From Massilia horti (lineage in GTDB: Bacteria; Pseudomonadota; Gammaproteobacteria; Burkholderiales; Burkholderiaceae_D), in the NCBI RefSeq assembly GCF_004614195.1, contig NZ_SPUM01000087.1:1-53608 (forward strand): a stretch of 53,608 nt of DNA, in the 5' to 3' direction. This document shows positions 24,091 through 32,827 of this stretch, piece by piece. Position numbers and translations under genes: made by a program. Position 1 is the stretch's first letter. The number at the start of each line of letters is the position of its first letter. Below the pieces are notes generated by a model. It saw only the letters and a program-made list of their open reading frames with translations. It ran no database searches and had not been told where the DNA came from.

Positions 24091-26070
24091 ATGGGACATT
24101 CCAACTTCTCATGCCTGCCAAACGCACCGGCTGACCTGCCGCCGTCGCTGGTGGAAGAGGCCATCGGCCGCGCGATGGACGCGGTGCTGGCCGAACAGCG
24201 GCCGGACGGGCACTGGGTGTACGAGCTGGAGGCCGACGCCACCATCCCCGCCGAATACGTGCTGATGGTGCACTACCTGGGCGAGCCGGCCGACCTGCTG
24301 CTTGAAGCCGGAATCGGGCGCTACCTGCGCCGCATCCAGGGCCAGGACGGAGGCTGGCCGCTGTTCCATGGCGGCGCGCTTGATGTCAGCGCCAGCGTGA
24401 AGGCCTATTTTGCGCTGAAGATGATCGGCGATGCGCCCCACGCGCCGCACATGGCCCGGGCGCGCGCGGCGATCCTGGCGCACGGCGGGGCCGAGTGCAG
24501 CAACGTGTTCACGCGCCTGCTGCTGGCGCTGTTCGGCCAGGTGCCTTGGTGCGCGGTCCCGCACATGCCGGCGGAGATCGCACTGCTGCCGTACTGGTCG
24601 CCGTTCCACCTGTCGAAGGTCTCATATTGGACCCGCACGGTGGTGATGCCGCTGCTGGTGCTGACCACGCTCAAGCCGCGCGCCAAAAATCCGCGCGGGG
24701 TACGGATCGACGAGCTGTTCATCGAGGCGCCCGGCCGGCTTGGCATGGCGACCAAGGCGCCGCACCAGAGCGCCGCCTGGTTCGCGCTGTTTCGCTCGCT
24801 CGACGCCCACCTGCGCACATTCGATAAGCGCACTCCCAGGTCGCTGCGCCGGCGCGCGATCGAGCGCGCGGCAAGCTTCGTGCGCGAACGGCTCAACGGC
24901 GAGGACGGGCTGGGCGCGATCTTTCCCGCCATGGTCAACGCGGTGCAGATGCTCGATGCGCTCGGTGTGCCGCGCGACAGCCAGGAAGCCATGACCGCGC
25001 GGCGCGCGATCGACAAGCTGCTCGTGCGCAGGCTTGATGAGTGCTACTGCCAGCCCTGCCTGTCGCCCGTATGGGATACCGCGCTGATGTGCCACGCGCT
25101 GCTCGAGTGCGGCCAGCCGGCGGCACTGGAGGCGACGTGCCGCGCGCTGAACTGGCTCAAGCCGCTGCAGGTCCTCGATATCCGCGGCGACTGGTGCGTG
25201 CGGCGGCCGACGCTGCGCCCCGGCGGCTGGGCCTTCCAGTACGCTAATCCGCACTATCCGGACGTGGACGACACGGCGGTCGTGGCCATGGCCATGCATC
25301 GCGCCGGCATGCTGGCGCCAATGCTCGATTTCGGCGACGCGCTGGCACGCGCGACCGAATGGGTGGTCGGGATGCAGGGCCGCGGCGGCGGGTGGGGCGC
25401 GTTCGAACCCGAGAACACCCACCTATACCTGAACAATATCCCGTTCTCCGACCATGGCGCGCTGCTCGACCCGCCGACCGCCGACGTGTCCGCGCGCTGC
25501 CTGTCGATGCTGGCCCAGTTGCAGGGAAAGCCCGGCAAGCATTCCCCGGCGGCGCGCGCGCTGGGCTACCTGCTGCGCGAGCAGGAGAAGGACGGCAGCT
25601 GGTACGGCCGCTGGGGCATGAACTACATCTACGGCACCTGGAGCGCGCTGTGCGCCCTGAACGCTGCCGGCGTGGCCCACGATGCCGCGCCGGTCAGCCG
25701 CGCTTGCGCATGGCTGGCCGGGGTCCAGAACCTGGACGGCGGCTGGGGCGAGGACGGCACCAGCTACCGGCTCGGGTATGACGGTTACGAACCGGCGGCC
25801 AGCACGCCGTCGCAAACGGCCTGGGCGCTGCTGGGACTGATGGCGGCGGGCGCGACCGGGCATCCGGCGGTGGCGCGAGGAATACGGTGGCTGGTCGAGC
25901 GGCAGCGGCCGGACGGGCTGTGGGATGAAGCGCATTACACCGCCACCGGCTTTCCGCGCGTGTTCTACCTGCGCTACCACGGCTACGCGCGCTACTTCCC
26001 GCTGTGGGCGCTGGCGCGTTACCGCAACCTCCGGGGCCAGGGCAGCCGCAGGGTGGCCTTTGGGATGTGA
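24091..26070 (+). CDS. shc: Squalene-hopene cyclase
   Basis: The 659-aa monotopic membrane cyclase turns squalene into hopene/hopanol, the pentacyclic skeleton of hopanoids. The protonating DXDDTA motif is intact at D391-VDDTA, with D393 matching the catalytic Asp of the Alicyclobacillus enzyme. QW-type repeats are visible: GQDGGWPLF near 91, GRGGGWGAFE near 430, DGSWYGRWG, NLDGGWGED and PDGLWDE near the C-terminus. Length is usual for proteobacterial Shc. Its stop shares one base with the hpnG start (TGATG), implying translational coupling. The start has only a weak ribosome site. Confidence 0.97.
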   Translation: MGHSNFSCLPNAPADLPPSLVEEAIGRAMDAVLAEQRPDGHWVYELEADATIPAEYVLMVHYLGEPADLLLEAGIGRYLRRIQGQDGGWPLFHGGALDVSASVKAYFALKMIGDAPHAPHMARARAAILAHGGAECSNVFTRLLLALFGQVPWCAVPHMPAEIALLPYWSPFHLSKVSYWTRTVVMPLLVLTTLKPRAKNPRGVRIDELFIEAPGRLGMATKAPHQSAAWFALFRSLDAHLRTFDKRTPRSLRRRAIERAASFVRERLNGEDGLGAIFPAMVNAVQMLDALGVPRDSQEAMTARRAIDKLLVRRLDECYCQPCLSPVWDTALMCHALLECGQPAALEATCRALNWLKPLQVLDIRGDWCVRRPTLRPGGWAFQYANPHYPDVDDTAVVAMAMHRAGMLAPMLDFGDALARATEWVVGMQGRGGGWGAFEPENTHLYLNNIPFSDHGALLDPPTADVSARCLSMLAQLQGKPGKHSPAARALGYLLREQEKDGSWYGRWGMNYIYGTWSALCALNAAGVAHDAAPVSRACAWLAGVQNLDGGWGEDGTSYRLGYDGYEPAASTPSQTAWALLGLMAAGATGHPAVARGIRWLVERQRPDGLWDEAHYTATGFPRVFYLRYHGYARYFPLWALARYRNLRGQGSRRVAFGM

Positions 26071-26756
26071 TGGATCACCGGCCGCTGATCGCGGTGTGCG
26101 GCCTGCCGTTCGAGGCGGCGATCGCGCACGGGCCGGGCGTGGTGACGGTGTGCGCGACCGGCGGGGCAGTGGCTGCGAGGCTCGCGGCGCTGCTCGATGA
26201 TGCGCCGGGTTGTTGCGGCATCATCAGCTTCGGCTGCGCGGGCGGGCTCGACCCGGCGTTGCGGCCGGGTGACTGCGTGTTGGCGGAAGCGGTGGTGACG
26301 GAGACCGGGAGCATGCACGCACATCGCGGCTGGGTGGACGCGCTGCAGGCCCGCCTGCCACGCGCACGGCGCGGCGTGCTCGCTGGCGCGACCGCGCCGG
26401 TGGCCGACGCGGCGGCAAAGGCCCGGCTGTGGCGGGACGATGGCATGTGCGCGGTGGACATGGAGTCGCACCATGCGGCGCTGGCGGCGCAAGCGCATGG
26501 GGTGCCGTTTGCGGCGTGCCGGGTGGTGCTCGATCCCGCGCATCGTGCGCTGCCTTGCTGCGCCACGGCGGGGCTGCGCGAGGATGGGACGACGGCGCTG
26601 CTGCCGCTGCTGCGGGCACTGGCGTCGTTACCTGGCGAGGTGCCTGCGCTGGCCATGCTGGCGGCCGACCTATGGTCAGCCCGGCGCGCGTTACGCGGCG
26701 TGCGTGATGACGCCGGACCGCTGTTCGGTGTTCAGGACATTAGCGGAGGATCGTAG
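26070..26756 (+). CDS. hpnG: Hopanoid-associated phosphorylase HpnG
   Basis: The 228-aa protein belongs to the purine-nucleoside phosphorylase/MTAN superfamily. Visible signatures are FGCAGGLDPALRPGD (about 52-66) and VDMESHHAA (about 127-135), the site that binds the ribose. HpnG removes adenine from adenosylhopane on the way to bacteriohopanetetrol. ATG 26070 overlaps the shc stop; the longer frame beginning inside shc is rejected. Its TAG stop (26754-26756) is supplied by the GTAG head of the repeat at the window centre, so the C-terminus (ISGGS) may have been set by the insertion. The expected partner hpnH (radical SAM) is missing because the sequence turns back here. Confidence 0.9.
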   Translation: MDHRPLIAVCGLPFEAAIAHGPGVVTVCATGGAVAARLAALLDDAPGCCGIISFGCAGGLDPALRPGDCVLAEAVVTETGSMHAHRGWVDALQARLPRARRGVLAGATAPVADAAAKARLWRDDGMCAVDMESHHAALAAQAHGVPFAACRVVLDPAHRALPCCATAGLREDGTTALLPLLRALASLPGEVPALAMLAADLWSARRALRGVRDDAGPLFGVQDISGGS

Positions 26757-26856
26757 GGTGCGCACCTGTGCGCACGCGGTCATCACATGCTGACTTGCGG
26801 CTACTGCTTCGCTACGCGACGTTCGCGAACCGCGTGCGCACAGGTGCGCACCCTAC
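26753..26856. repeat. Complete GTAG-headed element at the axis of symmetry
   Basis: The 28-bp perfect arms (26753..26780 and 26829..26856) have outward GTAG heads and flank a 48-bp non-palindromic centre. Bases 26776..26840 match 47041..47105 (another family member) at 54 of 65 positions. The centre is therefore a natural element, not a random junction. The mirror starts at its outer edge. Confidence 0.9.
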
Positions 26857-27539
26857 GATCCTCCGCTAATGTCCTGAACACCGAACAGCGGTCCGGCGTC
26901 ATCACGCACGCCGCGTAACGCGCGCCGGGCTGACCATAGGTCGGCCGCCAGCATGGCCAGCGCAGGCACCTCGCCAGGTAACGACGCCAGTGCCCGCAGC
27001 AGCGGCAGCAGCGCCGTCGTCCCATCCTCGCGCAGCCCCGCCGTGGCGCAGCAAGGCAGCGCACGATGCGCGGGATCGAGCACCACCCGGCACGCCGCAA
27101 ACGGCACCCCATGCGCTTGCGCCGCCAGCGCCGCATGGTGCGACTCCATGTCCACCGCGCACATGCCATCGTCCCGCCACAGCCGGGCCTTTGCCGCCGC
27201 GTCGGCCACCGGCGCGGTCGCGCCAGCGAGCACGCCGCGCCGTGCGCGTGGCAGGCGGGCCTGCAGCGCGTCCACCCAGCCGCGATGTGCGTGCATGCTC
27301 CCGGTCTCCGTCACCACCGCTTCCGCCAACACGCAGTCACCCGGCCGCAACGCCGGGTCGAGCCCGCCCGCGCAGCCGAAGCTGATGATGCCGCAACAAC
27401 CCGGCGCATCATCGAGCAGCGCCGCGAGCCTCGCAGCCACTGCCCCGCCGGTCGCGCACACCGTCACCACGCCCGGCCCGTGCGCGATCGCCGCCTCGAA
27501 CGGCAGGCCGCACACCGCGATCAGCGGCCGGTGATCCAT
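26853..27539 (-). CDS. hpnG: HpnG hopanoid phosphorylase (mirror copy)
   Basis: Exact mirror of 26070..26756. Same nucleoside-phosphorylase-type enzyme acting on adenosylhopane, with the VDMES motif, start overlapping the shc stop and TAG stop inside the central repeat. The two hpnG copies face each other tail to tail across that repeat. Confidence 0.88.
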   Translation of the reverse strand: MDHRPLIAVCGLPFEAAIAHGPGVVTVCATGGAVAARLAALLDDAPGCCGIISFGCAGGLDPALRPGDCVLAEAVVTETGSMHAHRGWVDALQARLPRARRGVLAGATAPVADAAAKARLWRDDGMCAVDMESHHAALAAQAHGVPFAACRVVLDPAHRALPCCATAGLREDGTTALLPLLRALASLPGEVPALAMLAADLWSARRALRGVRDDAGPLFGVQDISGGS

Positions 27540-29518
27540 CACATCCCAAAGGCCACCCTGCGGCTGCCCTGGCCCCGGAGGTTGCGGTAACGCGCCAGCG
27601 CCCACAGCGGGAAGTAGCGCGCGTAGCCGTGGTAGCGCAGGTAGAACACGCGCGGAAAGCCGGTGGCGGTGTAATGCGCTTCATCCCACAGCCCGTCCGG
27701 CCGCTGCCGCTCGACCAGCCACCGTATTCCTCGCGCCACCGCCGGATGCCCGGTCGCGCCCGCCGCCATCAGTCCCAGCAGCGCCCAGGCCGTTTGCGAC
27801 GGCGTGCTGGCCGCCGGTTCGTAACCGTCATACCCGAGCCGGTAGCTGGTGCCGTCCTCGCCCCAGCCGCCGTCCAGGTTCTGGACCCCGGCCAGCCATG
27901 CGCAAGCGCGGCTGACCGGCGCGGCATCGTGGGCCACGCCGGCAGCGTTCAGGGCGCACAGCGCGCTCCAGGTGCCGTAGATGTAGTTCATGCCCCAGCG
28001 GCCGTACCAGCTGCCGTCCTTCTCCTGCTCGCGCAGCAGGTAGCCCAGCGCGCGCGCCGCCGGGGAATGCTTGCCGGGCTTTCCCTGCAACTGGGCCAGC
28101 ATCGACAGGCAGCGCGCGGACACGTCGGCGGTCGGCGGGTCGAGCAGCGCGCCATGGTCGGAGAACGGGATATTGTTCAGGTATAGGTGGGTGTTCTCGG
28201 GTTCGAACGCGCCCCACCCGCCGCCGCGGCCCTGCATCCCGACCACCCATTCGGTCGCGCGTGCCAGCGCGTCGCCGAAATCGAGCATTGGCGCCAGCAT
28301 GCCGGCGCGATGCATGGCCATGGCCACGACCGCCGTGTCGTCCACGTCCGGATAGTGCGGATTAGCGTACTGGAAGGCCCAGCCGCCGGGGCGCAGCGTC
28401 GGCCGCCGCACGCACCAGTCGCCGCGGATATCGAGGACCTGCAGCGGCTTGAGCCAGTTCAGCGCGCGGCACGTCGCCTCCAGTGCCGCCGGCTGGCCGC
28501 ACTCGAGCAGCGCGTGGCACATCAGCGCGGTATCCCATACGGGCGACAGGCAGGGCTGGCAGTAGCACTCATCAAGCCTGCGCACGAGCAGCTTGTCGAT
28601 CGCGCGCCGCGCGGTCATGGCTTCCTGGCTGTCGCGCGGCACACCGAGCGCATCGAGCATCTGCACCGCGTTGACCATGGCGGGAAAGATCGCGCCCAGC
28701 CCGTCCTCGCCGTTGAGCCGTTCGCGCACGAAGCTTGCCGCGCGCTCGATCGCGCGCCGGCGCAGCGACCTGGGAGTGCGCTTATCGAATGTGCGCAGGT
28801 GGGCGTCGAGCGAGCGAAACAGCGCGAACCAGGCGGCGCTCTGGTGCGGCGCCTTGGTCGCCATGCCAAGCCGGCCGGGCGCCTCGATGAACAGCTCGTC
28901 GATCCGTACCCCGCGCGGATTTTTGGCGCGCGGCTTGAGCGTGGTCAGCACCAGCAGCGGCATCACCACCGTGCGGGTCCAATATGAGACCTTCGACAGG
29001 TGGAACGGCGACCAGTACGGCAGCAGTGCGATCTCCGCCGGCATGTGCGGGACCGCGCACCAAGGCACCTGGCCGAACAGCGCCAGCAGCAGGCGCGTGA
29101 ACACGTTGCTGCACTCGGCCCCGCCGTGCGCCAGGATCGCCGCGCGCGCCCGGGCCATGTGCGGCGCGTGGGGCGCATCGCCGATCATCTTCAGCGCAAA
29201 ATAGGCCTTCACGCTGGCGCTGACATCAAGCGCGCCGCCATGGAACAGCGGCCAGCCTCCGTCCTGGCCCTGGATGCGGCGCAGGTAGCGCCCGATTCCG
29301 GCTTCAAGCAGCAGGTCGGCCGGCTCGCCCAGGTAGTGCACCATCAGCACGTATTCGGCGGGGATGGTGGCGTCGGCCTCCAGCTCGTACACCCAGTGCC
29401 CGTCCGGCCGCTGTTCGGCCAGCACCGCGTCCATCGCGCGGCCGATGGCCTCTTCCACCAGCGACGGCGGCAGGTCAGCCGGTGCGTTTGGCAGGCATGA
29501 GAAGTTGGAATGTCCCAT
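27539..29518 (-). CDS. shc: Squalene-hopene cyclase (mirror copy)
   Basis: Exact mirror of 24091..26070: 659 aa with the DXDDTA proton-donor motif at 391-396 and QW repeats. It cyclises squalene to hopene. Same one-base overlap with hpnG. Confidence 0.95.
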   Translation of the reverse strand: MGHSNFSCLPNAPADLPPSLVEEAIGRAMDAVLAEQRPDGHWVYELEADATIPAEYVLMVHYLGEPADLLLEAGIGRYLRRIQGQDGGWPLFHGGALDVSASVKAYFALKMIGDAPHAPHMARARAAILAHGGAECSNVFTRLLLALFGQVPWCAVPHMPAEIALLPYWSPFHLSKVSYWTRTVVMPLLVLTTLKPRAKNPRGVRIDELFIEAPGRLGMATKAPHQSAAWFALFRSLDAHLRTFDKRTPRSLRRRAIERAASFVRERLNGEDGLGAIFPAMVNAVQMLDALGVPRDSQEAMTARRAIDKLLVRRLDECYCQPCLSPVWDTALMCHALLECGQPAALEATCRALNWLKPLQVLDIRGDWCVRRPTLRPGGWAFQYANPHYPDVDDTAVVAMAMHRAGMLAPMLDFGDALARATEWVVGMQGRGGGWGAFEPENTHLYLNNIPFSDHGALLDPPTADVSARCLSMLAQLQGKPGKHSPAARALGYLLREQEKDGSWYGRWGMNYIYGTWSALCALNAAGVAHDAAPVSRACAWLAGVQNLDGGWGEDGTSYRLGYDGYEPAASTPSQTAWALLGLMAAGATGHPAVARGIRWLVERQRPDGLWDEAHYTATGFPRVFYLRYHGYARYFPLWALARYRNLRGQGSRRVAFGM

Positions 29519-29548
29519 GATCGTTCAGGCGCGGCAGGCGCCGGCTAG

Positions 29549-30400
29549 TCAGAGGAAGGCGTGGCGCAGCAGGATTGCGGCACGCTGCAGCGTGGGTACC
29601 GTTACCGGCTGGCGCGGATAATTCCAGCCGCGTGCTGCCAGCCGCGCGAGCAGCGCCTGGTACGCCGCACTCATGATGCGCGGCGCGCGCACCGCCCGCG
29701 CCCGGCTGCGGCGGGCGATGGCCTCGGCCTGGTCAAAATGCGCGTGCGCTTGCGCAGCGACGCCGTCACAGGCGCGCGGCAATGCTGGATGGGCCGCGAT
29801 TGAAGCAGTACTGCCAAGTTCAACTCCGGCATCCTGCAACGCCTCGCGCGGCAGGTACATGCGGCCATTCTCCGCATCGTCATCGATGTCGCGCAGGATG
29901 TTCGTCAGCTGCAGCGCGCGGCCCAGGTGATGCGCAAGCGCGAGGCCATCGTCGCGCTCCATGCCGAACACGCGCACCGACAGCCGCCCCACGCTGCTTG
30001 CCACCCGGTCGCAATACAGGTCGAGGGTGGCGGCATCCGGCGCGCACAGGGCGCTGGTTCCCGCGTCCATCATCATGCCGTCGATGACCGAATGGAAGTC
30101 GGCGCGCGCCAGGCCAAACGCCTCGATATGCCGCCGCAGGTCCGGGAGCCTGGCCAGGTCTTGCCCGTCGTAGCAGGCGTCGACGGCGCGCCGCCACCTT
30201 TCGAGGCCGGCGCGCCGTTCGCGCGCTGGCGCGTCGCTGTCGGCGATGTCGTCGACTGCGCGGCAAAACGCGTAAATGCCGAACATCGCCGCGCGCTGCG
30301 CCGCGGGCAGCACGCGCATCGCCACGTAGAACGAGCTGCGGGACGCCGGATGCGCGGCAGCGGGAACGGTGTCAGGCGAGATAAGGGTGTCGGAACACAT
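29549..30400 (-). CDS. hpnD: Presqualene diphosphate synthase HpnD (mirror copy)
   Basis: Exact mirror of 23209..24060: 284 aa with DDIAD and DIDDD metal-binding motifs, forming presqualene diphosphate from two farnesyl diphosphates. Confidence 0.88.
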   Translation of the reverse strand: MCSDTLISPDTVPAAAHPASRSSFYVAMRVLPAAQRAAMFGIYAFCRAVDDIADSDAPARERRAGLERWRRAVDACYDGQDLARLPDLRRHIEAFGLARADFHSVIDGMMMDAGTSALCAPDAATLDLYCDRVASSVGRLSVRVFGMERDDGLALAHHLGRALQLTNILRDIDDDAENGRMYLPREALQDAGVELGSTASIAAHPALPRACDGVAAQAHAHFDQAEAIARRSRARAVRAPRIMSAAYQALLARLAARGWNYPRQPVTVPTLQRAAILLRHAFL

Positions 30401-30437
30401 CGCAACCACCTTGCTGTTTGTGGTGAGCGGTTTCAAT

Positions 30438-32306
30438 CTAGCTGTTGTTGACGACCAGGCGCGGCTCGGCGGCGCCGAAGCAGCGGCGGATCGAGGCCGC
30501 AATGCCCTTGGCGTCCAGGCCCACGGAAGACAGCAGCAGGGCCGGGTCGCCATGCTGGATGAACACGTCGGGCAGGCCGAGCATCAGCAGCGGCTTGACG
30601 ATCCCGGCCGCGGCCAGCGCTTCGGCCACGGCCGCCCCGGCACCGCCCATCACGCTGCCCTCTTCCACTGTAACCAGCTGGTCGTGCTCGCGTGCGAGCT
30701 GCGTCACCAGCTCGACGTCGAGCGGCTTGATAAAGCGCATGTTCGCCACGGTCGCCCCCAGTTCGGCCCCCGCCGCCACGCTGGGCGCAACCATCGGGCC
30801 GAACGCCAGGATCGCCAGACCCTTGCCCTGGCGCCTGATCTCGCCCTTGCCGAACGGAACCGTGGAAAGGGCCGGCTCGATCGCCACGCCGGGACCCGCG
30901 CCACGCGGATAGCGCACCGCCGCCGGCCCCGGATAGCGGTAGGCGGTGGTGAGCATGCGGCGGCATTCGTTTTCGTCCGAGGCCGCCATCAGCACCATGT
31001 TCGGAATGCAGCGCACGAACGCGATGTCGTAATTGCCCGCGTGGGTCGCGCCATCCGCGCCCACCAGCCCGGCACGGTCGAGCGCAAACGTCACGTCCAG
31101 GTTCTGCAGCGCCACGTCGTGGATCAACTGGTCGTAGGCGCGCTGCAAAAAGGTGGAATAGATCGCCACCACCGGCTTCATCCCCTCGGTGGCGAGCCCG
31201 GCCCCGAAGGTCACCGCATGCTGCTCGGCGATGCCGACGTCGAAATAGCGCTCCGGGAACATCTGCTCGAAGCGCACCAGGCCCGAGCCTTCGCGCATCG
31301 CTGGCGTAATACCGACCAGGCGCTCGTCGATCGCCGCCATGTCGCACAGCCAGTTGCCGAATACCTCGGTGTAAGTGGTCTTGGCCACGGCCGGCAGGAT
31401 GCCTTCGGCCGGATCGAACTTGCCGGTGCCGTGGTACAGGATGGGATCGGCCTCGGCCAGCTTGTAGCCCTGGCCCTTCCTGGTCACCACATGCAGGAAC
31501 TGCGGGCCCTTGAGCTCGCGCAGGTTCTCCAGCGTCGGGATCAGCGAGTCGAGATCGTGGCCGTCGATCGGGCCGACGTAGTTAAATCCAAACTCCTCGA
31601 ACATGGTCGCCGGCGGCACCACGAAGCCCTTGGCGTGCTCGGTCAGGCGCCGCGCCAGCGCGCGCACAGGGCCGGGCAGCATCGAATTGCCGACGTCCTT
31701 GGCGGCGGCATAAAAGCGCCCGGACATCAAGCGCGCCAGGTAGCGGTTGAGCGCGCCGACCGGCGGCGAGATCGACATGTCGTTGTCGTTCAGGATCACC
31801 AGCAGGTTGACGTCCTGCTGCACTCCCGCATTGTTCAACGCTTCGAACGCCATGCCGGCGCTCATCGCGCCGTCGCCGATCACCGCGATCGTGCGCCAGT
31901 TTTCGCCCTTGAGCCTGGCCGCCCGGGCCATGCCCAGCGCCGCCGAAATCGAGGTCGACGAGTGCGCCGTGCCGAACGTGTCGTACGGGCTTTCCGAGCG
32001 TCGCGGAAAGCCCGAGATGCCCTGCCACTGGCGCAGCGTGTGCATGCGCTCGCGCCGCCCGGTCAGCACCTTGTGGCCGTAGGTCTGGTGTCCCACATCC
32101 CAGACCAGCCGGTCGCGCGGCGTATCGAACACGTAATGCAGCGCGATCGTCAGTTCCACCGTGCCCAGGTTCGACGACAAGTGCCCGCCACTGCGCGAGA
32201 CCGACTCGAGCAGGAACTGGCGCAACTCCTCTGCCAGCAAATTCAACTGCTCCGGCTTGAGCCGGCGAAGTTCGGCCGGATCATTGATTGCCTGTAGTAG
32301 TGTCAT
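30438..32306 (-). CDS. dxs: 1-deoxy-D-xylulose-5-phosphate synthase (mirror copy)
   Basis: Exact mirror of 21303..23171: 622-aa ThDP enzyme, first step of the MEP pathway, GDGAMSAG cofactor motif intact. Heads the mirrored hopanoid operon. Confidence 0.95.
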   Translation of the reverse strand: MTLLQAINDPAELRRLKPEQLNLLAEELRQFLLESVSRSGGHLSSNLGTVELTIALHYVFDTPRDRLVWDVGHQTYGHKVLTGRRERMHTLRQWQGISGFPRRSESPYDTFGTAHSSTSISAALGMARAARLKGENWRTIAVIGDGAMSAGMAFEALNNAGVQQDVNLLVILNDNDMSISPPVGALNRYLARLMSGRFYAAAKDVGNSMLPGPVRALARRLTEHAKGFVVPPATMFEEFGFNYVGPIDGHDLDSLIPTLENLRELKGPQFLHVVTRKGQGYKLAEADPILYHGTGKFDPAEGILPAVAKTTYTEVFGNWLCDMAAIDERLVGITPAMREGSGLVRFEQMFPERYFDVGIAEQHAVTFGAGLATEGMKPVVAIYSTFLQRAYDQLIHDVALQNLDVTFALDRAGLVGADGATHAGNYDIAFVRCIPNMVLMAASDENECRRMLTTAYRYPGPAAVRYPRGAGPGVAIEPALSTVPFGKGEIRRQGKGLAILAFGPMVAPSVAAGAELGATVANMRFIKPLDVELVTQLAREHDQLVTVEEGSVMGGAGAAVAEALAAAGIVKPLLMLGLPDVFIQHGDPALLLSSVGLDAKGIAASIRRCFGAAEPRLVVNNS

Positions 32307-32420
32307 GTGCGCCCACCTCCGCGCGGATTCGTCCGCGAGTGCGCATCAGCGCCAGCGACTGTTGTATCCGGGCCTTATTTGCAGGCACCTTGATTCGCAA
32401 CGGATGGCTGACTGCCTCAA

Positions 32421-32449
32421 TTTACAGCATTCTAGAACGATCAAGCCAA
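32421..32449 (-). promoter_or_regulatory. Candidate promoter of dxs operon (mirror copy)
   Basis: Mirror of 21160..21188: TTGGCT, 17 bp, TGTAAA on the minus strand. Confidence 0.35.
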
Positions 32450-32539
32450 GATGGAGAACATGACCCGTCCAAGCGTGCGCGCACCAAGTCCGGCCGGCAT
32501 GACATCATGCAAACGCCTCGCCGGCACAGGCGATGCGCG

Positions 32540-32574
32540 AAAAAACCGTCGTTCCCGCGCAGGCGGGAACGACG
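32540..32574 (-). repeat. Short palindromic intergenic repeat (mirror copy)
   Basis: Mirror of 21035..21069, 12-bp stem GCGGGAACGACG type with T-tract on the minus strand. Confidence 0.6.
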
Positions 32575-32599
32575 AAGAACGGTGACAGCGCATAAAAAA

Positions 32600-32768
32600 A
32601 GCTATGTCCCCATTAAGTGTGGAACCGTGCTTAGCTAAGGCGTAGGGTGCGCACCAGTGCGCACGCGGTACAGTTGCACGCCGTTGGCTCCGGTACACAC
32701 ACGTACCGCGTGCGCACAGGTGCGCACCCTACGGCGCGCGTGAGCCCATACTTACCGGTGACATAGCC
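32600..32768. repeat. Outer inverted repeat enclosing a GTAG element (mirror copy)
   Basis: Mirror of 20841..21009; 23-bp segments with 18 matches flank the element at 32642..32732. Confidence 0.6.
32642..32732. repeat. GTAG-headed BIME-like element (mirror copy)
   Basis: Mirror of 20877..20967; heads outward, between the rpoD terminator and the dxs promoter. Confidence 0.88.
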
Positions 32769-32769
32769 T

Positions 32770-32811
32770 AAAAAAAACTCCCCGGCCGTTTCCGGTCCGG
32801 GGAGTTTTTTT
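32770..32811 (-). terminator. rpoD terminator (mirror copy)
   Basis: Mirror of 20798..20839: 8-bp G/C stem with flanking A and T tracts. Confidence 0.9.
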
Positions 32812-32827
32812 GTCGGGGTCGCGCGCC

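Larger units (their letters stand above)
1..26780 (+). repeat. Left arm of a window-long inverted repeat
   Basis: The arm equals the reverse complement of 26829..53608. The first bases (gcgcgcgcaatgtcgaattc) are the complement of the last ones, and every gene boundary obeys x + y = 53609. No mismatch was noticed at any site compared. The arm holds essential genes (rpoD, dxs), so a true duplication would be remarkable; misassembly is the simplest reading. Confidence 0.97.

Noticed and set aside
26781..26828. Hairpin telomere of a linear replicon (protelomerase type)
   Set aside because: A covalently closed telomere would give an uninterrupted dyad at the axis; here there is a 48-bp asymmetric spacer belonging to a dispersed repeat family.
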